DNA from: Isoetes taiwanensis
Lineage: Eukaryota > Streptophyta > Lycopodiopsida > Isoetales > Isoetaceae
Assembly (NCBI GenBank): GCA_021234155.1
Contig: JAJEKV010000036.1
Span: 11,977,426-12,041,425, forward strand
Direction of reading: 5' to 3'
DNA: 64,000 bases
Shown in pieces: positions 8,211 to 18,363 of this stretch. The notes beneath the pieces are model-generated. The model saw only the letters and a program-made list of their open reading frames with translations. It did not search any database and was not told the origin of the DNA. Position 1 is the first letter of the stretch; each line of letters starts with the position of its first letter. A program made the translations under genes and the position numbers.

Positions 8211-8762
8211 TTATTTCACGGAATCGGATAAAGGTAGAGCCTTTGTAAGAATATCCGCTCTTTGATCATTTGTACTAACATAGGTCAAATGCACTTGATT
8301 TCTTTTGACCATATCTCCGATAAAATGAACTTCCATTTCAATGTGTTTTGACCTTTCGTGCAAAACCTGGATTTTTGTCATGGCAATACAACTAGTATTA
8401 TCACAATAAATGATTGTTGGTCCTCTTTGAGCAAATCCAAATTCGCCATAAGCCTTCTTTCCCAAATAAGTTCCTTAGTCAATCGTGGTCGGGCTGAAGT
8501 TGTACTTTCGCCTTCAAAGACTAGATAAAGCAATCTTTGCTTTGCTTCTTGCACTTCCAAGCAAGCTGGGGCTCCACCTAATAAAACAACATACCCCGAA
8601 GTTGATTTTCGTTTGTCTAAATCTCCTCCCAATCAGCATCACAATAAGCCCGCAATTGTAAAATTTGGTTTCATTAAATACTATACCAAAATGCATTGTA
8701 CCTTTTAAGTATTTGAGGATCCTTTTTGCTGCAATCCGATTGTCCTTTACCAGCCCCGTCAT
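8211..8762 (-). pseudogene. Copia RNase H domain, frameshifted
   Basis: Three overlapping frames carry the end of copia pol. 8762-8514 has AAKRILKYLKGTMHFGI, the conserved motif between reverse transcriptase and RNase H. 8632-8378 includes KRKSTSGYVVLLGGAP, a hallmark of copia RNase H. 8465-8211 has YCDNTSCIAMT and HERSKHIEMEVHFI, then RADILTKALP, the usual C-terminal end. The frame changes between pieces mean at least two frameshifts. The domain degrades the RNA strand of the RNA:DNA hybrid in the virus-like particle. Confidence 0.85.
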
Positions 8763-9011
8763 TGTACCTCTCGAGAATATTAACTCGCAAATGCAATGTC
8801 CGCCTAGTACAATTGGCTACATAGGACAAACAACCAATCAAACTTCAGAAGGTATTTTCTCCATTTGTTTGCTTTTCAAACTTACGTTTTTGGACTCATA
8901 TCTCGCAGAGATTCTGCGTGACCGGGAACCATAGGAGTATATGCCATATTGCAATCTTCCATATGAAATTTCTTCAACATGTTTTGAATATATGCCCTTG
9001 TTGACTCAAAG

Positions 9012-9688
9012 CTAATATCTTGTGATTTCGTCCTGTAAACATCTATGCCCGTAAAACCTCTTTAACTCTCCAAGATCACTCATTTGGAATCGTTTCCTTA
9101 AGATATCTTTGCAATGATTTAGTACTTGAGTTCCCTTTGATATCATAATATTGTCATCAACATATAAAGCAATAATGCACCGGGCATCTCCCATTTTGAA
9201 CCTATAGATATTACCATCATAATTGAGCTTCTCAAAACCTTGTTCTACAAGATATCCATCCATACATTTATACCATTCCCTAGGAGATTGTTTAAGACCA
9301 TAAACCGCTCTATTCAACTTCCAAATTTTTCCTTTTTCCTCTTCAAATCCAAAGTGTGTCTTAAATAAATTTCCTCCTCTAATTTAGCATTCAAGAATGT
9401 TTGTACTTACATCCATATGATGGATTTCAAGGTCACAAGCATTAGCAATAGCTAATAACATTCTCAAACTATTTATCTTTACCAATGGTGAGAATGTTTC
9501 ATCAAAATCTTCTCCTTTTTACGTGTAAAGCCTTGTGCAACAAGTCCGGCTTTAAATTTCTTTGTATTTTTGTCTACTCCTGGTTTTATTCTATAGATCC
9601 ACTTACTTCCAACTATATTCTTATCGGAAGGAATATCCACTCTTGTATAAGTGTTTGTTCTTTTGAATGCTCTCATTTCTTCTTCCAT
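9012..9688 (-). pseudogene. Copia reverse transcriptase, frameshifted
   Basis: 9688-9479 encodes the start of the domain (VGSKWIYRIKPGVDKNTKKF, then AGLVAQGF). 9317-9012 encodes NRAVYGLKQSPREWY and the catalytic YVDD box (9153-9164) in ALYVDDNIMI, then LGELKRFYG. The block between 9317 and 9479 is out of frame and partly missing, and sequence below 9012 is also shifted. The YVDD aspartates survive, but a full polymerase cannot be made. The gap to the integrase frame (9928) holds a broken linker. Confidence 0.85.
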
Positions 9689-9927
9689 AGCACATTTCAG
9701 TTCTTTCCATTCATATCTTGAACTGCCTCCATATAATTTTGTGGAATCTTGTCTGTTTCAAGTATCAAAATGTCAAATCTGATATTAATTTCTCCTACCT
9801 GAGATCTAAGTCTTTTACTTTTTCCAAGTTCAGTTCTACCATGAGACTCTAAATCATGTTTGGCTTCTTCGCCAACATTTGAGCTTCGTTCGTGCGGGTT
9901 TTCTTTTTGGTCTATCAATTTTATCCC

Positions 9928-10983
9928 TTACGCCTCTTGGTGTTCAATCTCTTGCTCAACACCCGATTCCACTTCTGGCTCAACAACATTACTTGGAATC
10001 ATTTCTGACTCACTATCAGAGTCACTCAAATCTACCTGCTCCAATCCTTGAGTTTTTTCTTCTTCACTTATTGACTGATTTGTTTCCTCAATACTATCTT
10101 TCCTTTCACTTTCACATGGATCTTCAGTATTTATCTTAGGAATTTTCCTATAAAATTCGTTTTCATTGAAGACCACATCTCTACTTACTATAATTTTTCT
10201 TCTAGCAGCGTCATATAATCTGAATGCTTTTGAGTTAGAATCATACCCTACTAGATAAGATATGTATGCTCTATCATCCAACTTTTTCCTCAGTTCTTCA
10301 GGAACATGTACAAAGCATAAACACCCATATGCTTTTAATCTATCATAAGAAGGTGACTTACCAGACCAAAGCATTTCTGGAATTGCACCTTTAATACTTG
10401 ATGAAGGTAACAAGTTTTGAATATAGACAGTTGTCTTCACAGCTTCATCCCATAAATAATTTGGTAAACCAGAATACTTCAACATGGATCTCACAGCATC
10501 AAGCAAGGTTCTATTTTTCCTTTCTGCAACTCCATTTTGTTGTGGTGAGTATCTGCATGTCAATTGCCTCTTGATTCCCCTGTTTACACAAAAAGCTTTA
10601 AATTCATCAGAGATATATTCACCTCCCCTGTCTGACCTTATGCACTTTATCTTTCTTCCAGTTTCTAGCTCGGTTTCAGCAGTAAATAACTTCAAAGCAT
10701 CACTAGCTTGGTCTTTTGTTTTCAAAATATAACACTTGGTTTTTCTGCTGAAATCATCAATAAAGCTCATGAAATATTTATGCCCACTCAAACTAGTAAC
10801 ATTTATAGGACCACATAAATCTGTATGTACCAAATCCAAAATGCCCTTTGCTCTTTTGTGTGACCTTTTAAATGGCAATCTTGATTGCTTTCCAAGTTGG
10901 CAGCCTCCACATAAAAACTTTTCATTTTGTACCTTGGCAGATATTAATCCCTTTTCCCCAAGCCTTTTAATTATTAAAAGCAT
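9928..10983 (-). pseudogene. Copia integrase (GAG-pre-integrase, rve core, C-terminus)
   Basis: A 351-codon open frame, the longest surviving piece of pol. Residues ~25-40 hold the second half of the zinc-binding site (CGGCQLGKQSRLPF). The D,D-35-E core is visible as HTDLCGP (~54), RSDRGGEY (~116) and PQQNGVAERKN (~147). The C-terminal LVGYDSNSKAFRLYD and VSRDVVFNE motifs follow, then an acidic Ser/Glu-rich tail. All three catalytic acidic residues are present. The first ATG here is internal: the upstream pre-integrase half lies beyond a stop near 10984. In life the enzyme inserts element cDNA into host DNA and makes the 5-bp duplication. Confidence 0.9.
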
Positions 10984-11375
10984 TTACATGACATAATCTG
11001 TTATGCCATACTTTCACATCTGAATATTCCACAAGATTAATTTCATGAAGATGCTCCATATTCAATCCAAAAAGATTACCAACTCTTTTGCCAATAAACT
11101 TTAATTCACCATTAAGAAATACTTTACAATGGATCTGTTCAAAACAAAGACTTTATATCCCAAATCCACCGGTGGCATACGGATATGAGATTTCTAACAA
11201 GACGGGCACACACAAAACATCTCTCAATTTTACAATTTTGCCATTTAAGTCAAACAACTCTAAAACTCCAAGTATCTTCTATTTTCTTCAAACCCCCATC
11301 ACCAAGTTGCACATGTCCTTCTTTCTTTTCCCACTCCTTAAGCATATGCAAATCACACATCACACTTTTTTTACG

Positions 11376-11460
11376 CCCCGAATCTATAACAACAAATTGG
11401 TTATTGCTTTTCCTTGGAAACTCAAACATTGCAAGTTAAATTCTTCCTTACCTCCAAGGT
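11376..11460 (-). pseudogene. Copia aspartic protease remnant
   Basis: The minus strand reads FVVIDSG with the active-site Asp-Ser-Gly at 11376-11384, followed downstream by HVQLGDGG. Copia protease normally shows W-x-x-D-S-G-A and, ~50 residues later, a V-x-L-G-D-G strand. The spacing is shorter here and the usual Ala after DSG is Arg, so the copy is decayed. Confidence 0.6.
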
Positions 11461-11592
11461 GTCATCCTCAAGTTCACCTTCATTACTATCTTGTTTTTCT
11501 ACCACATTAATACTTGAGCCTCCTTTGAATTTTCCCTGCCCCCGCCACCTCTATAAGTTCCAGAAAATCTCCCTCGACCTCTTCCCTTTTTA

Positions 11593-11711
11593 GGGCTTGG
11601 GCAATCAGAAGCAAAATGACCTTTGCCTTCACAATTGAAACATCTAAATTCCTTCTCACTATTGTTTGGACACTCACTCTTTAGGTGACCAAATTGATTA
11701 CATGCATAACA
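11593..11711 (-). pseudogene. Copia gag zinc knuckles
   Basis: Two CX2CX4HX4C knuckles on the minus strand, CYACNQFGHLKSEC and CFNCEGKGHFASDC, 10 residues apart, followed by PSPKKGRGRG. These bind element RNA during packaging. They are intact as read. Confidence 0.85.
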
Positions 11712-11831
11712 AGGTCCTACTTTTCCTCTTGAAAAACCACCTCTTTTAGTCTTTTACGCATACAAGATCTCTCGAGGACTGATGAGCTTCCTCCCCGAGT
11801 AATAGTAGACTGTTCAAATTTCGTATGCGTA

Positions 11832-12478
11832 TCATTCGATAGCATGCTCCTTGGAAGTGGCTACATTTTCGTAAAGTAAAGTTGCCAAATGACTATTATG
11901 AGATACTGCTCTTGCCAAAGCTAGTATTTGATACTGTTCATTCAAGATATTTCCAGCTCCCTCAAGATCTGTAATAATGGAATCAAATCTCTCCAAAAAG
12001 TCAGTCAAGTTATCTTTCTCAAACAATTTCATCTTCCTTAACTGTTTTTCTAGCACATCTATTTGTGAAGAACTTTTTTGTTCATAGTGCTTTATCAAAT
12101 AATCCCACATTTCCTTAGGCTTCATGCCTCGAAGCTTCGGTTTTAAGGCGGTGCCTACCTTACACATGATTATGGCACTGGGCCTCCATAATCTTAGCTT
12201 CATCTTACGCTCGAACTTCGGAGAAGTTGTCCTTCCGGTGGACACACCTTCACTGAAGTTCCCCCGCACCAGATTGAGCATTACTACTACTAGCGGCCGG
12301 GACTTGAATCGCCTCGAGCTAGTTGCACCCCTCTTGGACTACCATCAAACAAATACCACAATTTTTCAAACTCCAGTAAAGCTCTAATACTCTCCTTCCA
12401 GATTTGAAATCCTCCATCTCCTTTAAAAACTTCAATAGAGTTCAATAGATTTGCCCCGAATCTGGTTGTCATTATCAC
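11832..12478 (-). pseudogene. Copia gag, capsid region
   Basis: 12478-12290 gives the N-terminus (FKGDGGFQIWKESIRALLEF, matching the F-x-G-x-N-F-x-x-W-K start of copia gag). 12281-11832 gives the UBN2-type capsid region: KPKEMWDYLIKHYEQKSSSQ, LRKMKLFEKDNLTDFLERFD and ILNEQYQILALARAV. A stop and frame change at ~12285 separates the pieces. Gag would assemble the cytoplasmic virus-like particle. The ATG at 12478 lies ~30 bases after the primer-binding site, the normal position. Confidence 0.85.
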
Positions 12479-12489
12479 GGCGGGGATTT

Positions 12490-12506
12490 AGTTAGCTCGA
12501 TACCAA
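12490..12506 (-). promoter_or_regulatory. Copia primer-binding site (initiator Met tRNA type)
   Basis: The minus strand directly inside the 5' LTR reads TTGGTATCGAGCTAAC. It differs from the standard initiator-Met primer site TGGTATCAGAGC by one missing base. Confidence 0.75.
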
Positions 12507-13023
12507 TGTTAGAATCGAGCTTGGGATTCGAACCAAGTATGCCAAGACTCTGTCTCCTTCAAACCCCTCCCAGCACCTATATTTGCATACATGCACTGTA
12601 TTCCTGACTCACCAAGATATTTTCTACGACAATCAGTCATATATATATTTTCTCATCAACCTGGATATATGCATGCCCTTCATATAGAAAGTTTTTCAAC
12701 TTGCCTAAATAATAGGATGCCCTGCTGTCCTTATCTTCCAGCTGTCGTTGACTTTGACCCGTTGACCAGTCAACCCAAAACCCTAAGTGGCGGGCAGGGG
12801 GTGTCTGTGTGTTTCTAGCGAGCCCAGCAACACCCGGGTAGGGTGTGCCCGCCACCTTTGACTTTGACTTTGACTTTGACCTACTGCCACTGCTTCTCAT
12901 AGGTCTCCCCCATTCAACTGCTTAACTTTGAATAACATGACACCATTTAACAACTCTAATCTACTGCCACTGCTTCTCATAGATTAGAATATCACATGAC
13001 ACATAATTTTGTCATTTCCAACA
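12507..13023 (-). repeat. Copia 5' LTR
   Basis: 517 bp, TGTTAG...CCAACA, ending directly at the duplication ATACA (13024-13028). It carries a shorter TTTGAC hexamer run (~12856-12881) than the partner LTR. As the 5' LTR in minus orientation it should hold the promoter. Confidence 0.9.
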
Positions 13024-13406
13024 ATACATGCATGTCCAAATGATTGTATGATCTTCTATCCCCCTGCCGAGCATGAGAAGTCCACTCATTGTCTCGTATG
13101 TAATGAACCGAGATACAGGAATGACCTAAAGGGAAAAACGGTACCTCAGAAGGTTATTCGACACTTTCCAATAATCTCAAGGTATATGCATCACCACTTC
13201 TTACAAATAGTTGTAAATTCACTTATTTTCGGTACTTATATGTTGCCTATAATTTATTCTATAGGTTAAAGTTGATGTTCCGTTGCAAGACATTGGCTAG
13301 CCTAATGGACTTCACGGCTACACATGCATCTAATGATGATGTGATGCGAGTCCCGAGCGACACTGCAGCTTGGAAGCATGTCGATGCGACCAGGGATAGG
13401 TTCTAT
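13024..13406 (+). pseudogene. tnp2 transposase, central part 1
   Basis: Continues the frame cut by copia. 13029-13181 reads HACPNDCMIFYPP, then CLVCNEPRYR and VPQKVIRHFPII, the Cys-containing block of plant tnp2 (C-P-N-D-C ... C-P-x-C-x-x-x-R ... K-V-x-R-Y-F-P-L-I-P). A likely intron follows (GT at ~13181, acceptor CTATAG at ~13265). The next exon reads LMFRCKTLASLMDFTATHAS and ends VDATRDRF near 13403, matching the L-x-R-L-F-x-x-x-x-x-A-x-x-M-x-W-H segment. The frame stops there at the edge of foreign sequence. Confidence 0.75.
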
Positions 13407-14887
13407 ACGTACAAAATTAAAATTCCTGACGTATAAAGTCAAAAAATACATATTTTTTAATAAAATACGTATTTAACGTATTAAAACCTCACCGGCCGGA
13501 AAAAAAAATTTCACGTACGCGAAACAGTGAAAAAACCGCCAGACGCATAAATTTTTTTTTTTTTTTTCGGCAGACGCGAAACCTTTTCAGATATGCGACG
13601 CCGAAAAATTTTTCGCAGACGCCACGCTTGTTTTCGCGTACGCGAAATTCAAAAAAAAAAAAAAACCGGCCTGCACTAGCCTAAACTAGCACAAACATCA
13701 GCGTCAGTCAATCCCTCTGCTGTCTTATCTGGCCATACATGTACCCTAGAGTCCAAGATGGTACCCTTATCCCAAGGTAAATATCTTGCTACAATCCATA
13801 CTGTTGTCCAATAGACTAAATAATCATAACTCCTATTCATGTATAATCATACAAGTAAAACATGGCCCATGGTGCCTAAAAATGATAGATATTAGAGTTC
13901 ATAGACCATAATATAAACTATGTTCCTCACAGACTTTGAAATATAGTAATGGTCCTATATTTGTCTAGAATCAGTTGTATACTATTTATGTGTAATCAGG
14001 TTAATGACAGGGTCTAGTAGTCATAACCAAAGTCTACATAAGTTCCATGGTTTCAGGCCATTTACATATCTTATAATGGAAACACCTTTTGGGAGCTCAC
14101 TTTCCAATGTTTTTAAGACCTTAAAAACTCTGTTTCTGGACCTTTCTACTTCGAATGCAAATAGTATACCCTGTACCTTATAGTCTATTAAATGTAGTAT
14201 GCCATTTTTTCGAGAAACAACATGTTCAGCTGTTTTCAATTCACCTAAACAGAAAGTCAACATTTTTTATCCCAAAAACAACACAAGGATTAACTTTGTG
14301 AGATATTCATCATGCAATTCTGTACTTCAGCTTTATGAGTTTATGTGCTCCTTTGAAAACAAAGCCATCTCACTGCTAATCAGAAATATAATCAGCCCAG
14401 CAACTACCTTGGTCCAGCATTAACAACTTTAAAACTTTAAAGCATTAACTGTCGCTTTGCTCAAAGATACTTTTTTCAGAGACATTAAGTAGATATCTTT
14501 CTGGATAATATAAGAGTATTCAAAAATCACCAATAATACACGGTCAATGTTTTGCATTTTCGGCTGAAGTAAATATTTAGAGAAAATCAGAACCTTGCCT
14601 AAGATTTCTCATGTACCTTATGTAGCACACTGACATCCAGTCTAAGATGAAGTAATGCCCAAAATTATAAGTGAAACTAAGTACCTTTGCTATGGTAAAG
14701 TAGAAAAGAGATCAAATGTCTCGTGCATAAGTTTACAGCAGTCATATCTGAGATTTTTTTTAATAAAGCTTTTTCTTTCACTAAGCTGCAACAGTCTTTA
14801 TCAGTACAGCTCGCTAATGTTGCATCCATCTTCTCGAAAACTCCTAAGATAAACTGGACAAAAGTAAAACATTAAGAGGAGAAGCCC
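13407..14887. other. Non-coding insertion within tnp2
   Basis: About 1.48 kb with no coding similarity, exactly where tnp2 should continue through its catalytic region. The first ~270 bp has paired A and T runs and repeats of a CGCGAAA/ACGTACGCGAAA motif (near 13512, 13568 and 13641). The rest is AT-rich with scattered stops. The left edge reads CAGGGATAGG, which resembles hAT-type ends, but I found no matching right end. Part of tnp2 is missing, so insertion came with a deletion. Confidence 0.45.
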
Positions 14888-15682
14888 GTACTATTGTGGA
14901 CTATGCATGACTTTCCTGGGCTTGCCGAGTGTTCTGAGTTTAAGACATCGGGGCACTTCCCTTGCATGATATGTGGGGAAAAGTTGCAGCACCGTCACTC
15001 TAAGCATCTAAAGAAAGTAGTATACGAGGATTTTAGGAAGTATTTGCCGCTCACGCACCCCTTCAGAAAGCAGCGTGCACAATTCGGTGGCACTGTAGAC
15101 TATACAGAACCACCAAGCAGAATTACCATACGAGAATGGGGTGAACGTTGGGATAAGAAGGAAGAGGGGGAAAATCCGCAAGGGGAAATCCGTAGGGGGG
15201 CACCTGCAGCTGAGGAGGTCGTAGCCGACCTAGACAGTGAGGATGAGGAATTATACAGTGGTGGCGAGGAAGCTGCGGAGGAGGAAGTCTTTACTGCCAA
15301 TATGAAAAGGAAGTCTGTTTTTTATAGACTACCATATTGGACCGACCTATTGATTCAACACCTTTTAGACCCGATGCATATCTTCAAGAACGTGGGAAAC
15401 TCTTTATGGAAGCATGTATTTGGTCAAAAAGACACAACAAATGCCAGGATGGACCTTAAGGTAAGTAATACAAAGAAAGAGGCATGGATCCGAGGTGAAG
15501 GGCAACCACTTCCTCCGGCAAAATGGGTTATTGCTAGGGCTGACCATCGAGCTATTTATGATGATTTAAGGGCCCTTAGAACACCAACTGGTTATATGCA
15601 ATCATTGCGAACCGCATTCACAAGTAGTGGGGAGTCGACCGGGTTTAAAGTCCCATGACTGGCATAAGTTCTTGCATGTAAG
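14888..15682 (+). pseudogene. tnp2 transposase, central part 2
   Basis: From ~14888 the text reads LLWTMHDFPGLAECSEF, GHFPCMICGEKLQHRHSKH and FRKYLPLTHPFRKQ, the tnp2 block W-T-x-x-D-F-P ... C-P-x-C ... L-P-x-x-H-P-x-R. An acidic insert (residues ~95-135 of this frame) precedes DLLIQHLLDPMHIFKNVGNS, the conserved H-x-M-H-I-x-K-N-V block that supplies catalytic-core residues. The frame stops at 15658 (GFKVP), but a one-base shift restores LKSHDWHKFLH to ~15677, the G-L-K-S-H-D-x-H motif. A GTAAGC donor follows at ~15677. The gene would encode a nuclear cut-and-paste transposase. Confidence 0.8.
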
Positions 15683-15754
15683 CAATTGAAGTCCACATAT
15701 ATGCACTACTATAAAATGTAACCCATAACTTATATTTGGTGTTTGGATCATGCA

Positions 15755-16299
15755 GTTCTTCATGCCCCTGACCTTTAGGGGAGTTTTAGACAAGGGACCA
15801 TTGGAGGCAATAAGTGCCCTATCAAAGGTCATAAGGTTGTTACCCATGTTGATTTAGTGGTCCCCCGTCTATTTTATTTGTGGCTAAGTTTTTTGTTTTG
15901 GACCTCATAGGTGGATGTGTAAAAAAACTATACCGAAAGACGAAATTGAAGAGATGAAAGTGAAAATGGCAGAGGCATGTTGCTTGTTGGAGAAGGAGTT
16001 TCCTACGAGCTTTCTTGACAGTCAAACCCATCTTTTGGTACATCTTATTGAGGAAGTGGAGCTCATGAAGGCACATACCCGCCAGATGGATGTTTTTCTT
16101 GGAAAGGTTTATGAAGGTATTGAAGGATATGGTGCGTCAAAGAGCACGTCCTGAAGGTAGTATGGCAGAGGGATGGCTTGCGAAAGAGTCACTTTTCTAT
16201 ATGACAGAATATATTTCCGCCGTACATCCAGATGCACCTCGCTTATGGAGTGATGAAGGGGACGAGAAGATTGTGGGGCACAAGGCCCCCAAAAATTAA
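15755..16299 (+). pseudogene. tnp2 end and DUF4218 domain
   Basis: After an acceptor (CATGCAG, ~15754) the text reads FMPLTFRGVLDKGPLEAIS, matching the I-P-V-A-I-R-G-L-L motif that links tnp2 to DUF4218. A second short intron seems to follow (donor near 15835, acceptor near 15909). 15915-16154 reads LLEKEFPTSFLDSQTHLLVH (the F-P-P-S-F-F-D-x-M-x-H-L-x-V-H-L block). A frameshift at ~16090 moves the rest to another frame: RFMKVLKDMVRQRARPEGSM, AEGWLAKE (the N-R-A-x-P-E-G-S-I-A-E-G-Y motif). It ends at 16299. DUF4218 is the usual partner domain of plant CACTA transposases. Confidence 0.8.
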
Positions 16300-17402
16300 C
16301 TTGCTGTCATAATCATGATGGAAACATGTATAAGGGTGGTTTTTAATACATGCAAGTCATAATATCAATAAAAACTAGATGACTTTCATGGTTTTATAAT
16401 ATCACTACTAGTTTGATCATAGTTCTTATACTAATTCTATGTCTTACACTAGTTTCTTAAAATTAGTACTAGTTTAGGAGGTGATTTTTAAGCATATATT
16501 GTCAATATTATAATTAAAGATGATTTTACATACTAATTATCACTGTCATATACATAGTTCAAAAACCATGTTCGATTTTGAAAGTGTGTTATGGTTTTCT
16601 GCACGTGCTTATTTATTATGCTTGTTAGTAGTCTGCCATGTTGGTTTATGTTGTTATTTTTTAAAAATACTTGTTTCAATCCTTAAAGTCATTACAGACT
16701 TTGAGCATAATGTTTTACAATAACTAGTACTTTCAATTATTATATCTAATTTTGCACTACTTTTAGAGCATGATCCCTATTTGTAATTATAAATTGTGTT
16801 ATGTACATTAACTTGTTTAATGGTTGCATGGTGTATGTTTTCTTTCTTGTTTTCTACCTAAGTGTACATTTGTACTTTTCTTTTGGCCAATGTATTATGT
16901 GTGGTATACTATTTATTATCCATATAATGTGCATTTTTTGTCTAAAAGAGGATTTGGATGATTTCAAATCTTCATGATGCATGCAACAATGACAATTATT
17001 CCCCAACAAAAAATGTATCATTCTAGCTAAAGTTGAGGGCATAACTCACTTGCAATAAGGGATATTAATGTCCTATGTAAAACTTTAAATAACGTCGAGC
17101 ATGTTCCTAAGACTTTTATTCCTAATAATAAGCAATGTTCAATTTTAGATGTATGGATAGGGAAATAATGTGGTGAATCAATGATACATTTCTCCATCCT
17201 CATTTCCATCTAACCTTATTTTAGAAGCCCGTACCACTTAGCCAAGCTGAAATTTTAATCTCAAGAAAGTACAAGATCTTATACTATAAGGTTTTGGCGT
17301 ATGTCGTCAATCAAACCCTAAAAGTTTCGACGGCGCAGATTTCATTTAAAATTTTGGACGGTCCTTGATGCGTGAATTTTGATGGGGTTGCCATACAGTA
17401 AC
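16300..17402. other. AT-rich, no gene seen
   Basis: Contains repeated ACTAGTTT-like words (16404-16475) and no frame longer than ~70 codons with protein-like composition. It may include the 3' terminal part of the CACTA element, but no CACTA/TAGTG end could be assigned. Confidence 0.5.
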
Positions 17403-17466
17403 GGATTAAGGACTCTTTCCCTCCGATAGAGCTAGGATTAAGGACTCTTTCCCTCCGATAGAGCTA
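17403..17466. repeat. Perfect 32-bp tandem duplication
   Basis: Two identical adjacent 32-bp copies (17403-17434 and 17435-17466), beginning GGATTAAGGACTC and ending GATAGAGCTA. Exact identity implies a recent slippage or repair event. Confidence 0.9.
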
Positions 17467-17512
17467 AACGGCCTGTATTTTCTATAGAATCTGTGTTCCA
17501 ATACATTGGCAG

Positions 17513-18363
17513 ATGAGCTACTTTGGAAGCATAAGGACGGCGCCATATTTGTGTTGTTACCATCTGATCAGTGCCTACTCAGATTTGAAGCCATTGCTCA
17601 AGGATGATGGCGAAAAATGCCACTTCACAGCCATGCTAGAGGTGAGTTCTTCATAGGTGCATGCGATCTTTTCTGCATCTCTACAATGACCACGATTTCA
17701 TATATCCTCTTCAGCTCTCTGTGACGGCTATGGCAGGCTAGGCAGCTATGGCTATGGCTATGGTATGTGAGCAGGATTTGCCATGTGACAAGAATCAATG
17801 CAAGGTTGCAGTAACTGGAGAAAGGGCAGTGGGTCTGGAGCTGCTGAGGGAGGGCCACGAGGTTAAAAAATTTTTTACAGAAAACTTCTCTACGCAGCAG
17901 AGGTATCATATGCTCTATTACTTCCATTTCTCATCCCGGATTTTCATCTGCAAAATATTGTTTTCTATAACGCAGTATTACCTGCCCTATGTTAGCTTAA
18001 TTGTTGCATTTGATTCCGTTGCAATAGATATGAAGCGGCAAATCAGAAGGTCCCAAGCATCGTTGTAAAAAATTGTCTCCAAGCCAGCAAGGATGCATTT
18101 CGCCTGGGGGCTCAGGTCCATTGTTACTATGTTCTTCGGATCAACAAGATCCAGATGTGTTCCTGTGCCAGAGCCAACAGGTAAGATGCAGAACTTATGC
18201 TAGAATTTCTTTGTAAGTAATGTACATGAGTAAATTTATGAGATTGTTCATAGATATTTTTGATCTTTATAGGCTTCAGACTGGCATGAGGCATGCTTTT
18301 TTGCTCTTCTTGTGGAATCTGACTTTGCTTCTCACATTGCAAAGAAAGAGCAGGAGAAAGAGG
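17513..18363 (+). pseudogene. Unrecognised spliced gene-like remnant
   Basis: Several stretches read like exons with sound splice sites. 17513-17640 (SAYSDLKPLLKDDGEKCHF, donor GAG/GTGAGT). ~17765-17900 (CKVAVTGERAVGLELLREGH, then FFTENFSTQQR, donor at ~17901). ~18029-18180 (YEAANQKVPSIVVKNCLQAS, KDAFRLGAQVHCYYVLRI, donor AACAG/GTAAGA). An acceptor at ~18271 (CTTTATAG) leads to HEACFFALLVESDFASHIAK, ending at a stop at ~18366. The phases of the first and last joins do not work cleanly. I do not recognise the family. The last exon lies at the edge of, and was partly copied into, the 703-bp tandem repeat. It may be a decayed or partial host gene. Confidence 0.3.

Larger units (their letters stand above)
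7614..13023 (-). mobile_element. Full-length Ty1/copia LTR retrotransposon
   Basis: Length 5410 bp on the minus strand. Two LTRs (7614-8163 and 12507-13023) start TGTTAGAATC and end TTCCAACA, bounded by the duplication ATACA. Internal order along the minus strand is primer-binding site, gag, zinc knuckles, protease, integrase, reverse transcriptase, RNase H, polypurine tract. Integrase before reverse transcriptase defines the Ty1/copia superfamily. The pol reading is split by frameshifts and stops, and the LTRs differ by indels and several substitutions, so the copy is old and probably inactive. It sits inside the CACTA tnp2 gene and so is younger than that gene. Confidence 0.93.
5815..16299 (+). 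mobile_element. CACTA (En/Spm) DNA-transposon remnant, termini not found
   Basis: The element is defined by plus-strand pieces of one transposase gene: a possible N-terminal domain (5815-6110), tnp2 start (~7330-7608), tnp2 core pieces (13029-13406 and 14888-15700) and a DUF4218 C-terminus (15915-16299). It is interrupted by a complete copia element (7614-13023) and by ~1.5 kb of unrelated DNA (13407-14887). I could not find CACTA terminal inverted repeats or the 3-bp target duplication, so the outer limits are only the outermost coding pieces. CACTA elements move by cut and paste; this copy has frameshifts and two insertions and cannot encode a transposase. Confidence 0.6.
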
